DNA of 64,000 nucleotides from Strongylocentrotus purpuratus (GCF_000002235.5 NW_022145599.1:9486897-9550896), one strand, 5' to 3'; numbered from the stretch's first letter, positions 1 through 12,284 are shown. Translations and numbers: made by a program. Notes: generated from the sequence alone by a model not told the origin.

Positions 1-559
1 TAGTGCAGTGCTAAAGGTCAATATGCATTAGCGTTGACTCTTCATATGCTTTGCTGGAGTGTATTATTACAGCTTAAAAAATGTAATATTTGACGTTTGA
101 AATCCTTAGACATGGGTCCATTTTTCACAAAAAATGCTTAGACATGGGTACCTATTTCAGCAAAAGGACCCTTGGATGTGGGTATGGGTTCGGAGGTCTC
201 AGCCGCACACCCCCGTCCGACTATAATCTGAGTACCCCCCCCCCGGGGTTCCGATCTGACGTCGAATTTAGAGATCTCCGGAATTATTGCTTTAAAATTA
301 TTGATCTAAATAGATTTGTGTAGAATATAAGAAAATTACTGATAAAAATAATAACGTTCCTAAAATTCTTTAGGGAGATACTATAAGTTATAAACCCCAC
401 ACACTCTTGCAAGCACCAATGATTCTTCAAGCCCTTGTGAAAAGTGGAAGAGAGAAATACATTAGAACATTTCAAATGAGATCTCCTTCACAAATGCCTA
501 CGACAAGCTGCTAAATGACCAGACACCACAATGAAGTGAAGGTGGAAGAGACGTTGTAG
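1..559. other. intergenic, short-unit repeat text, no gene
   Basis: Positions about 108-245 hold imperfect repeats around AGACATGGGT and a C-run at about 235-244, resembling the G/C-bounded arrays elsewhere in the window. No convincing coding region was found. Confidence 0.5.
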
Positions 560-670
560 ACCCGTCTTATAAAGAGTTGCGATTGATCCAAATCAATCGC
601 AAGTTTGCAGTACTACCCTGTCTCTTATGTACATAGTTGCTAAGGATATTAACTCTTTATAAGACAGGGT
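560..670. mobile_element. small fold-back MITE
   Basis: Termini ACCCGTCTTATAAAGAGTT (560-578) and its near-exact reverse complement (651-670) bound a 111-bp element. Directly inside the left arm is a second hairpin, GCGATTGAT...ATCAATCGC. A third, partial copy of the terminal word (ACCCTGTCTCTTAT) lies near 615-628. It is non-coding and of unassigned superfamily. Confidence 0.65.
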
Positions 671-1017
671 TCAGGTAGCAGTAGCAAATATGTTATTTCG
701 TAATGAAAAATACACCCACCAGACAAGATGTTTGCAAGCAAGCTAGCCGCATACTCGGATATGGTGTAATTCTGCTTCCTGGATATGAGGTGACGGGCCG
801 GATGCCTATTAGATGCGTTCAAAAAAATGAGGGGAGCTTGACACCATCCCACCGCATCTTACGGTTATGGGTGAGGGGATGCGAGTGCATGTTCTGATTC
901 CAACTTTCAAGTATATAGTTTTTAGAGAGTGATACCAGTCTATCATTTGAATCCAGGTCTGTTATTATCTTACACATAGCTGGTTAATTGATTGCGCCAA
1001 AATACCTATCTCTGCAT
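671..1017. other. intergenic, nothing recognised
   Basis: The two short overlapping open frames on opposite strands here have no recognisable domain and are taken as chance. Confidence 0.5.
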
Positions 1018-1654
1018 ATTTAAAGAATTATGAAAACTGCTGACTTGGAACTTTCTTTAAAAAATGTCCATACATATGGTTTATATTATATCTAAATTCG
1101 AAGTTCATTTCTTTTCTAACACAAAAAGTTATAGCGCTCTAAAGTTGACACTTTGATATGAGCTAAAATGACAATTTTAGTTACTAAGGGCTTTTATCTC
1201 CTTTTAGCTACGGTAACATAGTGAGATGAAAAATAGAATATATCGCGAGTAGATGCTATCATCAAGCAGATGGCATTTTTGATAGGTAGTGTGATGTCAG
1301 ATGATGCAGTTTCATCATATTTTAAAGATATCTCTCCCTTAATCCTTTATGCATGGGTGTTTTTTGAATATTTTATTACTATTGCATGTTGATAGATTTC
1401 ATTCAAATTTCATCTATGCTCGTTTCTTTCTTTATAATTATTTGTACAGGGCCCCTCCTGGTAAGTATTGCTTTCTTAGTGGTCCTTCCAATGTATATTT
1501 TTGTTAGTATTCATTATGTAAATATTGTGTTTTTATTGGAAGAAAAAAAAAATGAAAATGAAAAAAATATATATATATTGAATAAGGCACCGTTATTATT
1601 GGGGGCAGAGACCGGTTGTGCTCCCCCCAATCTGCCAGTGTGATAATGATAATG

Positions 1655-1719
1655 ATGTTATTCGGGAAATTGACAATTATAAAAATAATTTTTATAATTG
1701 TCAATTTCCCGAATAACAT
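1655..1719. repeat. near-perfect 31-bp-arm palindrome
   Basis: A left arm starting ATGTTATTCGGGAAATTGAC and its exact reverse complement are separated by TAA. The sister copies near 39,380-39,425 and 40,720-40,765 have the right arm's sequence only, so the inverted duplication is special to this copy. Confidence 0.85.
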
Positions 1720-1820
1720 GACGGCATGTGATTGCGCAACCGTTCACATAGTCATCGCGTGAGAATTATGGCATTGCGAAATACATGCTCATGTATCAGA
1801 ATGAGTCACTTGCGATTATA

Positions 1821-2730
1821 CAGGGCGTTTCAATAAAAAGTTGACCCAACTGTGGTAGCTCCTATTTGAAAATTCATAACCAATATGACTTTGGAATTGC
1901 TTTCTTGATGAAGAGTAACTAATTTCTTTCCAATGATACCCTATTCATAATAATTTCTGCCACGGGTGAATGAGCACTAGGGTCTTTAACAAATGTTGTC
2001 AAAATCGCCTTGTTCCAAGTTTTGGCTTTAGGGGTAATATTGGTCAGGCCATATGCATGCGCTTCTTTGGTCTTAAATTATTTTAAAAGTTAAATTGTGC
2101 CTTGTGCTTCATTGTTTAAAATGAGGCAATGTAACTAGGTTTTCACAGAACCTTGTTGGTATCGACAGGATAACCTTTAATTATTTTAAACAGCCTATAT
2201 AATAACTTCTCGTCTCATGATATATCCAAGTTCTCTCTGCTCACCTGTCCACTGCGCCATTTCACATGCGTAAGGAGCATAATGTGTTTATCTCGAATAA
2301 CAATCGAAAACTCAAAGGTTACTGGACCCAAATGCAAAAAAGAAGATTTATGATGATAAATATCAAAGAAATTGACAACAGACTTTTATTTTTTAAAAGG
2401 TAACATCCCTGATAAACTGATATCCATTTTGTATCACTCAATGAGAAGCTTACGGATAAAGGAATAAAGGAACATTTGTTTTGGAATGAGATAACATACA
2501 TAATGGATTTTGACCCACAATCATTGCTTCAGCCCAAATTAGGTACAAGAGGATTTTGACAATACTTTTGGAAAAGCCTGCTGTCCGGTCACTCTTGGCA
2601 GCCTAATTATGAAAATGGTATAATTAGACATGGGATTAGTTCTTCTTTAAAATAAATTTAAGGTGACACAGGTTATAACTTTTTAATAAGAAGCTACCAA
2701 TATTGGCTAACATTTTTTTGATACACTCTG
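1821..2730. mobile_element. TA-flanked MITE-like element inside family X copy A
   Basis: The left end CAGGGCGTTTCAATAAAAAG and the right end, whose reverse complement is CAGAGTGTATCAAAAAAATG, match imperfectly for about 60 bp, including GGTAGCT and TTATAACC words. TA dinucleotides flank both sides (1819-1820 and 2731-2732). It is 910 bp with no transposase recognised. TA duplication and CAGGG-type ends fit a Tc1/mariner-like non-autonomous element. Confidence 0.65.
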
Positions 2731-3768
2731 TATTACCGGAAGTTCATTGTATTGCTAAATGTACATGGCTATATGTTCACGGTCACATTAAATAAAGTCG
2801 TCTGTTTAGAGCCAGAAGGGCATTAATTCTTTCTTTTTTTTCGGGGAGAGGGGATGGGTACAGAGATAGATACTGGAATCATCTCGTAGATCTCATTCTG
2901 CTCTTTCTAACGCATTAGATAAAACTCTATGTAGTTTTTGGATTAATTGCAATGTTTTCCAATCTACAATCAAATGTTAGGCTACCCGGTCAGACAAAAC
3001 AAACTGAATCGAAATTGGTTGCCGAGTAGTGGAGCATTTTATATATGTTTTAAAGGTGATATTTAAAAAGAAGGTGAACGAAATTGGTTGACGAGTAGTG
3101 GAGCATTTTTTTAATATATTTTTTAAAAATGTTGAACGACATTGATTGGAAGAAAAAAAAAACATTACTTCATTTTTTCATCGTCAGTTGGAATATTTAC
3201 ACGAAACTTTTTTAAAAATTGTAATAAAGGCTATGTGTTAACAAATATTTGAGACAGTAAGAATCACACCCAGGAACTCTTCATAACGTACTTACGGTTA
3301 GTTCACATGTCTTGTAGGAGTGCTTTTGAGAGTCAATTAAGTGTTAATTGCAATTATTATTAACAAACATGTTATATTATTTTATGTAGTTAAGAACAGC
3401 ACTTAGTTGTAGCACTGGCAGCAAGTGGCCCAGAGCAATATTCGCATGTACCTTACAATCCCAAAGGCATATTACAGTCTCATAAATTATTGAAAGTAAA
3501 ATAAAGCTTACCATTTTGTTTGAAGAAATGAACGCTAGTGAAGAATATTGCACATTTATCGATCAAACTGGTTCATCTTTACCAACTTCACGGCCAAACA
3601 CTCCAACAGGAAGCTTTGTTTTATTCTACGTTGGGCAAACATGAAGCGCGATGCAGGTGGCAATCATGACCATGAAATGAAAAGCATCCATGGTTACTTT
3701 GAAGACCTCGTCGAGTATTTACAAGAAACTAAATGACTACATAACGGTGATGCGCGGGCTGTGATATC

Positions 3769-5588
3769 GTCCCGTCTTTTCGTATTGGGGGTCTCGGGAA
3801 TCTCTCAAAAAGTCCATGTAAGACTAGATCACCGAATTAAATGTCCGAGTTCGCCGGATAAGGCATAGCACATGCGCAGATACATGCAATAACATGTAGT
3901 GCATGCATGCATATACAGAGACAGCCCCGGTCCCATTTCATATTCAAAACTTCATTCGATTACAATTGATCTAATCGAAATAATATATACTTTCCCGAAC
4001 AGTATGACAAATATAATATACAATATGTAAAGCCTTGAGCAGAGCCAAGATCTGTCAGTTTGTGGCTGTGTCAGGAGCGGCTAAAGTCTTAGCGTACTTG
4101 TATTCTCATATTTCAGACTCTGTTACGCACAACGACTGAAAAGGGTTTGTTCCTGAAACAAGGGGAATTGGTTAGGGGAGGGGGTGATGTGACAACTGTC
4201 GGCCTGTGTTGAAAGCATGGGAAGTGAAGTGTGCTGGAGCAGGGTTGGAGGGTTGTGTAATTTCAGCCGTGCTCCCTGCATTCCATTCATTTACCCCCCC
4301 CCCACCCACCGCCCCCGGCTTTAGAAAAGCCTGTACATCAACAGGATTTTGTTGTTGCATTCATTTGTCTTTTCTTCCTCACTTTTTTGTTTAGATTAAA
4401 GAATAGTTCAGCCGGCAAAACTCCTATATGTTATATCCTTGTTATAATATATTACTCGCTTCCCCCTTCCAATCACCCCCCCCCCCAAAAAAAAAGCCTT
4501 TCATCGCTAAAGCTCACACATAACTCTGACAGAGGCGGCTGACGAGCAAAGGGAGCCCTTTCTTGGACTTGTGCCCCCTTCCTAAATCGACCAGATTCTT
4601 CGACGACATGTCTGGTATAGGGCAAATAAATGCGAATCAGGCCCGGACTTTACGGTGCATATAATTGCTAGATCATGCGATTGAGGTATACGTTAATGGT
4701 AGTTGGTAGCGCGGTGAATGGGAAGCGTTTAACTTTTTGATGTAAAAAGTGCCTTTACCGAAATTCCCAAAGTTTTTCAAAGAACAAGAAAACAACATGT
4801 TTGCATAATTATTCGGCCTACCTACGTAAGGACTTGGCACACCTACTACTGAAAGTACAGTGCGCATGTCTCTTCCTCTTCCTCTACTTTATATCAATTA
4901 TCCTTGTTACTTTTATAACAAAAAGTATGATGCAAATCATTTAAGCATATCTCTGTCTTTTATAATAAAAGGTTGAATCGTTCATGTTCTGTGCTTCGCT
5001 ATTTGTATTGTCATGATTGTTTTTTTTTACTTTGACTTCAAAGCTGATTATATGGGGTCTACATGTATTTGATTGTGAGCATGGTTGAGTTCAATACTTT
5101 GATTAGATCTACCTCCGTTCATGTTGATCTTTGTTAATATTCCATGTAGTATGTTTCAATCTATTAAAATATATAATAGTTCACTGAACTTGTTAGTTTG
5201 CTAGTGAGCTCATTGTTCGAGGATGGAGGATGGATGACTGATTTAGCTATATGTATGTAGCGATTGTGAATCACAATTTTGATCAGAAAACTGGATTCAG
5301 TCGTTCAAGGTAGCTGCATGGACGAACAAAATATGACTAATCCGTGACAATATTGGAAATAGTCTCCATTAAGACTATAGTGTAATTAAAGTAGACACAC
5401 GAAGAATCAAAAGTGTTTTGAATTGATGCAAAACTCATATCATTGCGAAGGGGAAGCCTTACTGATCAAATACAACAACTCTCCTCTTCAAAATATGTTT
5501 GGGGCCCGCAGTAATCAACTCTCAAAAATTTTAGTTTTGAGATCCAGATTTTCTGCCTTCAGCGGTCCTTTGTAGAGCGTCAATATTT
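3769..5588. other. intergenic, no gene recognised
   Basis: The stretch contains C-runs near 4296 and 4468 and T/A tracts. Short open frames on both strands across 4172-4394 are antisense to each other over low-complexity sequence. No transposon ends were identified. Confidence 0.5.
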
Positions 5589-5857
5589 GTAGTAGTAGTA
5601 GTATTTATTTTCGTATGAAAAACATAGTAAAAATGCATGAAATACGATGGATAGCCCACATTCAGCTAACCCGACATGGGAAAGCTGGTCTTCAATTACA
5701 TAAACAAAACAAAACATAAATACATTATATGAACAACAGTAAATACATTTTGAAGAAAGAACAAAAAGAAGTAATATAAAATAAAGGGATTAAAAAAAAA
5801 AAAAAACATTTCATAAAAAACAAGTAATCATAACAAAATAAGGAGGGGGACCATGTG

Positions 5858-8800
5858 CTACTGTAACAGTTCTGCAATCTTAGATTTGAATGTATTAACA
5901 CTAGGGGAAGATTTGATATGAGGAGGAAGTGTGTTGTAGGCCTTTGCGTTTCTATACTTGAATGATCTTTTGAGGTAATTTGTTCTCGGTTTGGGTAATT
6001 TTATTTGAGCTCCAATTCGGGAAGGGTAGGAATGGGTTCTCAACTCAAATTCATTTCTTAAATACTCGGGGGTTAGATTATTCATTATTTTATACATAAG
6101 AACAAGGGAATGATGATTTCTTCTTTTGTCCAAGAGTTGCCAATTAAGAGCGTTATGCATTTCCAAAACAGAGACATGAGATTCAGGTTTTATTTTAAGT
6201 ATAATCCGGCCTGCCCTATTTTGCAATTTTTGAAGGCGATCTGTATATTTCCTGAAAGCTGCACTGTAAATAACATCACCATAATCAAAATACGGAAGGA
6301 TCAGTGAGCTATATATTAATTTCAGTACCGATTCACTTAGGAATCGCCTTAGTCTTCCTAGAAAGCCTACCATTTGACCAATTTTCTTCAACATATTGTC
6401 TATATGTAAATTCCAGTTTAACTTTTCATCGACTAAGACGCCAAGGTACTTGACATGATGAACTTGATCTATGGAGATGTCATTTAATGAAACTCGGAGG
6501 ACATTCTTTTTAGATATCATGTGGTTGCTTCCAATGAGCATACAAACTGTTTTTTGACAGTTGACACTTAATTTGTTTTGGCACATCCAGTAATACATAT
6601 TTTCTAGGTCTGAGTTCAAAGCTAATTCAATTCTATCTATAGAAGGATGTGAGAAGTATAAAACAGTATCATCAGCATACGACTGAACTTGACAGGTTTT
6701 TATACATTTTACTAAATCATTTATATATACGATGAAGAGCAGTGGCCCTAGAAGGGAACCTTGGGGCACACCACACTCAATAACTGATTCGAAAGAAAGC
6801 TCTGCATTAATAAGTGTCCTACTGACTCTGTCTGACATGTAGCTTTTAAACCATGTACATGGAGTGCCAGAAATTCCTATGTTATTGAGTTTCTTAATAA
6901 GAATATCACAATTCACGGTATCGAAGGCCTTTCTTAAGTCCACAAATACAACCCCCGTATACTCTTTCTTATCAGTTGCGTGAAGCCAGTCATCAGTTAC
7001 TTTTAGGAGAGTGGTAATAGTTAAGTGACGTGGCCTGAAACCAGATTGGGCGGCTGACAAGATATTGTTCTCATGTAGAAACTCCAAAACTTGTCTTTGG
7101 ACAACCCATTCCAGTATTTTAGATACGCAGGGCAAAATTGAGATGGGCCGATAATTTGAAGGAGAGCTCTTATCGCCACTTTTGTGAATTGGGATAATCT
7201 TGGACCTTTTCCATTGTTGAGGAAATTTACCGCTCAACAAAGAGCGGTTGATCAGGTTAGCAATACTCTGTGAAATCTCGGTAGCACATGCTTTTAGAAC
7301 AAAAACTGATATTTTATCTACACCTACAGATTTAGTATTTTTCAATTTGTTTATAACTCCCAACACATCATTTTCGGTTACAAGGGTAAACTCAAAACTC
7401 TTGATTAATGGTATATTGTTTTCTATAGGGAGAGGCGTATCAGGAATTTCTTTTGCTAAATTACTTACTACTTCAGCAAAGAAGGTATTGAAAAGATTAG
7501 CAGTATCAACATTACTTTCTGAATTAAGCGCAACTATTGGCGTGTCACGTTTCTTATTTGGAATGATAGATTTTAATGTCTTCCAAGTCTGTTTTGGATT
7601 AGCACTAGAAAGTGAGAATTTATCAGAGTAGTATTTTCTCTTTGCTTTTCTTACATCAGTAGTAACTTTATTACGTAGTACTCTATATTCACACATGAGT
7701 TTTTCATCTTTAAGTTTACACGCTCTCCGTTTCAGTTTGTCACGCTTTTTCATGAGTTTATAAATACCTGCATTCATCCACGGAGAGCCCCTAGTACTTA
7801 TTCTTTTTGAACGATATGGCATGTGTTTGTCAACAACTTGTAACAACAGATTTTGCCATAATTCAACAGCTTCATCAATTGAATTGCACTGATTTATATA
7901 CTCCCATTTCTGGTTGCGAATATCATTTCTAAACTCATTACCATTAAGTTTGCTGCAACTTCTAAAGTTAATAAATCTGGGGTGTGATGAAACATTGGCA
8001 TTCCAAATTAAAAAACTAATAGAATGGTCACTCAATCCATTATGAAGTACTCCATAACTCTTTACGTTTGGGGAGTTATTAGTTAAGAGATGATCAATCA
8101 ATGTAGCAGAAGCATTTGTAATTCTGGTTGCTTCATTTGTGTTAACTTGAACTAGAGAATACATATCATTGATATCCATATATTTCTTACTCATACTCGA
8201 TAAAGGTTTGGCCAGTAGGTCACAGTTTACATCTCCTACTAAAATTGTGTCACAGTTCGTTATGTCAATAAAGCTAAGAAACAGCTCATATAAATTAAAG
8301 ATTCCAACGTCTGAAGAGGGCGGTCTATACCAAGTTGATATGACAAGGGGTTTTGCAAGCTAATACACCTTTATTACAATTGCTTCTAATTCATCTAAAG
8401 TTTCATGCGTTAGTTTCTCAAAATGTAGAGATTTGTGAAGATATATGGCGACCCCGCCTCCCTGTCTATTTCTGTCTTTCCGAACCAAGTTAAAATTGTC
8501 AATCATGACTTCATCATCATAAATAGATGCATCTATTTTGGTTTCATTTACAGCAAAAACCTGAATGTTATTTGATTTTACAAATGTCCTTATTTCTTCA
8601 ATATGTTTGAGAAGACTATTAACATTTAATTGAGCAATCTTAAGACCATTACCTTGCAATTCATGGTAGTATAAACCCCTAGAGGTGTCCATTCTTGTGC
8701 TATTTGCTTTAACATGGACATTATTTAACTCTAGATTAATGGAAAGACCCAGTTCATTATAGAAAGGTAATTCCTTAAGAATACAAATGTTACATTGCCA

Positions 8801-8962
8801 GCCAAAGAAATCCTCTGACGGATCATCATAGATTTGGGAGGAAATACCAGCACAAATGATGTGAAGCCATTGGTTACACTTAGTACACTTCAATCCCTTT
8901 TGATTATTTTTAACAGCTTTCATACAACAGGCACATGGGTAATTGTAGACGTTAAAGACCAT
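5858..8962 (-). pseudogene. LINE ORF2 (PHD finger, endonuclease, reverse transcriptase) with one TAG
   Basis: ORF2 has 1035 codons from ATG (8960-8962) in a single frame, interrupted once by TAG at 8360-8362 (codon 201). Domains in order are an N-terminal C4HC3-type PHD finger (CACC, CTKC, HIIC, CNIC); an endonuclease beginning AQLNVNSLLKH, with NETKID and GGGVAIYL before the TAG and TWYRPP, ILVGDVNCDLL and SDHSISFL after it; and a reverse transcriptase with NYRPISILP, VFVDLRKAFDTV, GVPQGSLLGPLLF and catalytic YADD near codon 766. The frame resumes immediately after the TAG without any shift, so a single base change explains it. Termination there would give only a PHD and partial endonuclease product. 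Confidence 0.85.
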
Positions 8963-8977
8963 ACGTAAACAGTTCAA

Positions 8978-9617
8978 ATTACAGTTTTAAAAAAAAGATA
9001 CAATATTATTTAATATTAAAAAAAAAAAAAAAAAAAAAAAATACAGTCAGTTCGAGTTCTTCAATCTTCTTTTAAAAGATCGGTTAGGAATAAGGAAATC
9101 AATCGATCGTAGACCATGTCTCATTGTATCTGCAAAGAATTAATTCACTTATAGCAGTGCATGGTGAGTGGCGTGAAAAAGAGAGTTTGTCCGTTATTTT
9201 CAATCGGTGGTTGTCATTCGAAGCACTGACCCGTTCGTCGAGAGCTATCTGTACGTAGAGCGATTCACGATCCGAGAAAACCTATTGCCGCGGAGATGTA
9301 AAGCTCGTTGGTCGGATTAGTTCCATAGTTACTTGACGAGTGGGTCACTGTATTCTTCCCTAGGTTTAGTGATGCGTGAACCACAGACTAGCTATACACC
9401 CAGGATAAGAAGATTACGTCTATACACACACATTGCGATAGCTCCAATTAAGTTGGCATATCATTACACAGGCATGAACTTCGGGCCACTTAAAAAGCTC
9501 TCCTCCAACAAAAGAGGAGGGGCTAACTGAATAATGGAGAGGATCCATCCACACCAGCTTAGCGTTAAGACGAGCGCTTAGTTCATTCTTGTAGGATGAT
9601 GGCTAATGAAGAAGAAT
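8978..9617 (-). other. LINE spacer between ORF2 and ORF1
   Basis: About 640 bp holds an A-run of more than 20 near 9018-9041 (T-run on the element's sense strand) and a mixed-composition stretch with no retained open frame. It is unusually long for an inter-ORF spacer, so part could be extra 5' ORF2 leader. Confidence 0.5.
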
Positions 9618-10337
9618 TCAAGCTTTGCTCAATTTGTGTAGGTCACCTTCCGTAGTCATGGTGATTCGCTTTTTCGTTTGTTTTGATATGGCAAGGATGC
9701 GGCCATCTTGGGTCCATAATGCCTCAACCTGTTCCCTGTACTTCGTTTTCACCTTCCAGAAAAGCTCCGTTCGTCTTCTTGTCAGACTTTCATGGATATA
9801 GATTGCCTCATCCTGACAATGACGCAATTTTCTCCTATTTCTGTAGATTTTCTCTCGTACATGGTAATTTGTGAACTTTACAATCACACCTCTATTTCTC
9901 TTCTCTTTACTCTGACCCAATTTATGGCTTCTGTCAATTTCTCTGGCATCTAAAGCAATGTCTAACTTCTCGGCACACATTTTGATGATAGTTTCGTTAG
10001 TGTTTTCGTTCAATTCCTCTTTTATTCCGTTGAATATCAAGGAATTCCTTCTAGAGTATTGTTCCGACTTATCCTGTTGATCTAATAACGATTGCATCTT
10101 TGTTTCTAAAACAGTTATTTGAGTGTCTCTCGCCTGCAATTCAAAGTCAATATATTCGCGTAAGTTTTCTGAAACTTTCTTCGCAATCATTGGTGTAATT
10201 TCTTCTATCAAAGTTTTCTTAAGTACACTCACCAGCTTATTTATCAAAGTGTCACTCTCCAGGGCTCTGTTCAGTTCATCCCTTATGCTATTCGTAAGCT
10301 CTTCAGCTTGCAGTTTCAAGCTGCGAGTTGTAGTCAT
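9618..10337 (-). CDS. LINE ORF1 nucleic-acid-binding protein
   Basis: This 239-residue protein starts at ATG (10335-10337). An N-terminal half of heptad-like, charged sequence (RDELNRALES...VLETKMQSLLDQQ) suggests a coiled coil. It is followed by an RRM-like region starting EQYSRRNSLIFNGIKEE and continuing REIDRSHKLGQ, GVIVKFTNYHVREKIY, RRKLR and IYIHESLTRRR, the signature of L1/CR1-type ORF1 proteins that coat LINE RNA. The tail is basic. The frame is open throughout. Confidence 0.8.
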   Translation of the reverse strand: MTTTRSLKLQAEELTNSIRDELNRALESDTLINKLVSVLKKTLIEEITPMIAKKVSENLREYIDFELQARDTQITVLETKMQSLLDQQDKSEQYSRRNSLIFNGIKEELNENTNETIIKMCAEKLDIALDAREIDRSHKLGQSKEKRNRGVIVKFTNYHVREKIYRNRRKLRHCQDEAIYIHESLTRRRTELFWKVKTKYREQVEALWTQDGRILAISKQTKKRITMTTEGDLHKLSKA

Positions 10338-10572
10338 CGCGAAAAGATGATATACAGGTCTCCAAAAATCCAAAGATTAGATAAAAATCAAGTCCAAGAA
10401 CATCAGCATACGGAGGTGAACACTTAGAGCTGGTAGTTAAAATAACAAATTACACTGACATGCACGCTATATCGAGGGATAATACACGGTCTATCGGTCT
10501 ATCGGTTTGACGGAGCGCTTTAAAAAACACGTCCGTTCATGTCAAAACGGTAAGGTATCAAGGTATCATTTG

Positions 10573-10661
10573 TGACGTCACACACGGGACACGGCTGGCT
10601 AGCTGCAGACTAATACACGCGCGACTCCGGTACCGAGCTGTTTGTCCAGTGTGTGACGTCA
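10573..10661. promoter_or_regulatory. paired CRE-type palindromes at LINE 5' end
   Basis: Two exact TGACGTCA sites (10573-10580 and 10654-10661) lie 81 bp apart at the start of the LINE sense transcript. They could act in an internal promoter; this rests on motif match only. Confidence 0.3.
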
Positions 10662-12119
10662 CTATTCAGAGCTCGCTACGCTCGTGTGTTTGGCTTACGT
10701 TCAGGGGCGCTTGGGGGTCTAAGAAGGGTCTTGAAAAATTCCATTTTACGCCTTTCCATGATATCTATATGATTTCTCAGCAAGTTATTCGTGTTTTTCA
10801 AAAGAAAATCTTTCCATCCATATTTAATTTGTTCTAATTATCAGTTTTTAGTGAATTTTCCCCGCCCCCCCCCCAGTCAGTGTTATTTAGGGTACGCCTA
10901 TGCTTGTTCCCTCTTTTTGAAAGCACCACTATCTGAGGACTGCCAACATTTCCGAACCCCCCTTTCGCGGGATTTTCCTGCCTTGGAGACCCCCCTAAAT
11001 CAGGAAAAATGCTTAATGTACCCCCCTAAATTCGGAATAATTTCTCAGGAGTCCAAAGAGATGAGAAAAAAAAGAAAAACACCCCTTTTTAAAGAAATCT
11101 CCGGGTGAAAAGTCAAATACACCCTTTTTTTTTAGAATTCTCGGGCCGGACTTTGTCGCACGAAAAGTACCCCTTTACCGGACATTTTGGTAACACGCAT
11201 GCGGTCATTCCGACCTCTGAGTGGGGGGGGGGGGGGGAATTTTCTTTGTGTAGCTCCTTTAACACTAGAGGCTGTGGCATGCCTACTGTCGTGGGGGAGG
11301 TTGGGGGGGGGGGAGGCTTTCGTAGGTGGCTCACTTAAGCCTATTTCTAAGCTGACATGGAAGGAATTATAATAAAGAAGGTTATCAAATTAAACCTAGG
11401 GCTTACATGTACACATTTGTGAGGTTATATATTGTTTTTGTATTGGGAATATGCCAGCTTTGGTTAAGCAGGGGCCTACAATTACCCCCCCGTATCCGCT
11501 GCTGGTTTACTTTTTAGTCAGTGTTTCCGTACATTTTTCTGTGGTCGGATACCTGGCAGAATTGATAGAGTATAATGAGCGATTGCGAGAAGAAAAAATT
11601 GAACTCCATGGTAGGCCTATAATCTATGCATACAGATCTTCCGGATAAGCGGCATAGGCATTTGAAGATTGAAAGGAGAAGATGATCGGAAAAGAAGAGG
11701 AAGAAAAGAAAACAGATTTTTCTATTTTTTGGAAAACGTAATTTTTCACCATTTTTTTTGTCTTGTGGAATAGCTCTGCTCTATAGTATCACAGTACTCT
11801 ATTAACATATGAGGCAAATTGTTATTAACTAGATTAAACATGAAGATAGAAATTAAAAGCAATGAAAATTATACACATTTGGGAATAGCAATCTTTTAAA
11901 TAGTGGTGTTGTACGAGTTGTCCATTCACTAAATGTTATAGCACGAACTTCCTATATGTGAATACCAGTGGCGGATCCAGGGGGGGGGGGGGGGGGGCTG
12001 GGGAAAAAAAGCATGTAAAAACACGTTGATTTTGCCTTTAGGGAGATGGGCCCTAACCCCTGGCGCTCAAGGGGGGGGGGTTGTGATTTTTTGAATTTTC
12101 GAGGGCCAAAAAAAAAATA
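10641..12119. repeat. intergenic with G/C-homopolymer-bounded repeat text
   Basis: Positions 10865-11320 hold C-runs, G-runs (for example 11224-11237) and imperfect short units around CCCCCCTAAAT and ACCCCTTT, as in the sacsin intron array. Near 11970-12000 is a GGCGGATCCAGG plus long G-run motif that recurs in the window. No coding region was recognised; short frames here translate the homopolymers. Confidence 0.55.
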
Positions 12120-12284
12120 CTGATCCTATGAGATAATGTTTGACCACATTGAACAAACTGAAATCGGTAACTAAGTCTATTAACCATTCAAGAGGTTACC
12201 CTCGCATGCCATAGTTCGATGGTTTACCTAGTAATATATTATGATTAGTTGTAATAAATGCTTTCTTAAAATCGATGAAGATAC

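Larger units (their letters stand above)
1018..3768. repeat. composite repeat family X, copy A
   Basis: Stretches recur in order elsewhere. Positions 1018-1345 match about 41440-41740; 1380-1640 match 38170-38310, 40440-40700 and 58170-58450; 1700-1818 match 39411-39520, 40755-40860 and 60795-60857; 2735-2935 match 40879-41070 and 61590-61787; 2980-3768 match 63250-64000. The shared text includes AACATGACGGCATGTGATTG and TAAAGTCGTCTGTTT. It is interrupted by a MITE at 1821-2730. A short unit near 3010-3050 is duplicated at about 3080-3110. The open frame at 3548-3736 is not recognised and its reading frame is not preserved in the copy near 63.8 kb. The family is unclassified. Confidence 0.75.
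5590..10640 (-). mobile_element. CR1/L2-type LINE, nearly full length
   Basis: Read on the minus strand, the element has a 5' region (about 10.64-10.34 kb), ORF1 (10337-9618), a spacer of about 650 bp, ORF2 (8962-5858) and a 3' UTR of about 270 bp. It ends in a short trinucleotide tail (ACTACTACTACTAC) near 5590-5605. The architecture (coiled-coil/RRM-like ORF1; ORF2 with PHD finger, exonuclease-endonuclease-phosphatase fold and reverse transcriptase) fits the Jockey/CR1/L2 group. The only coding lesion seen is one in-frame TAG in ORF2, so the insertion looks young. The 5' boundary is approximate and no target duplication was recognised. Confidence 0.85.

Noticed and set aside
3548-3736. 62-codon frame in the 3' block of family X copy A
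   Set aside because: The same region in copy D is shifted and stopped, and no domain is recognised; kept only as repeat text.
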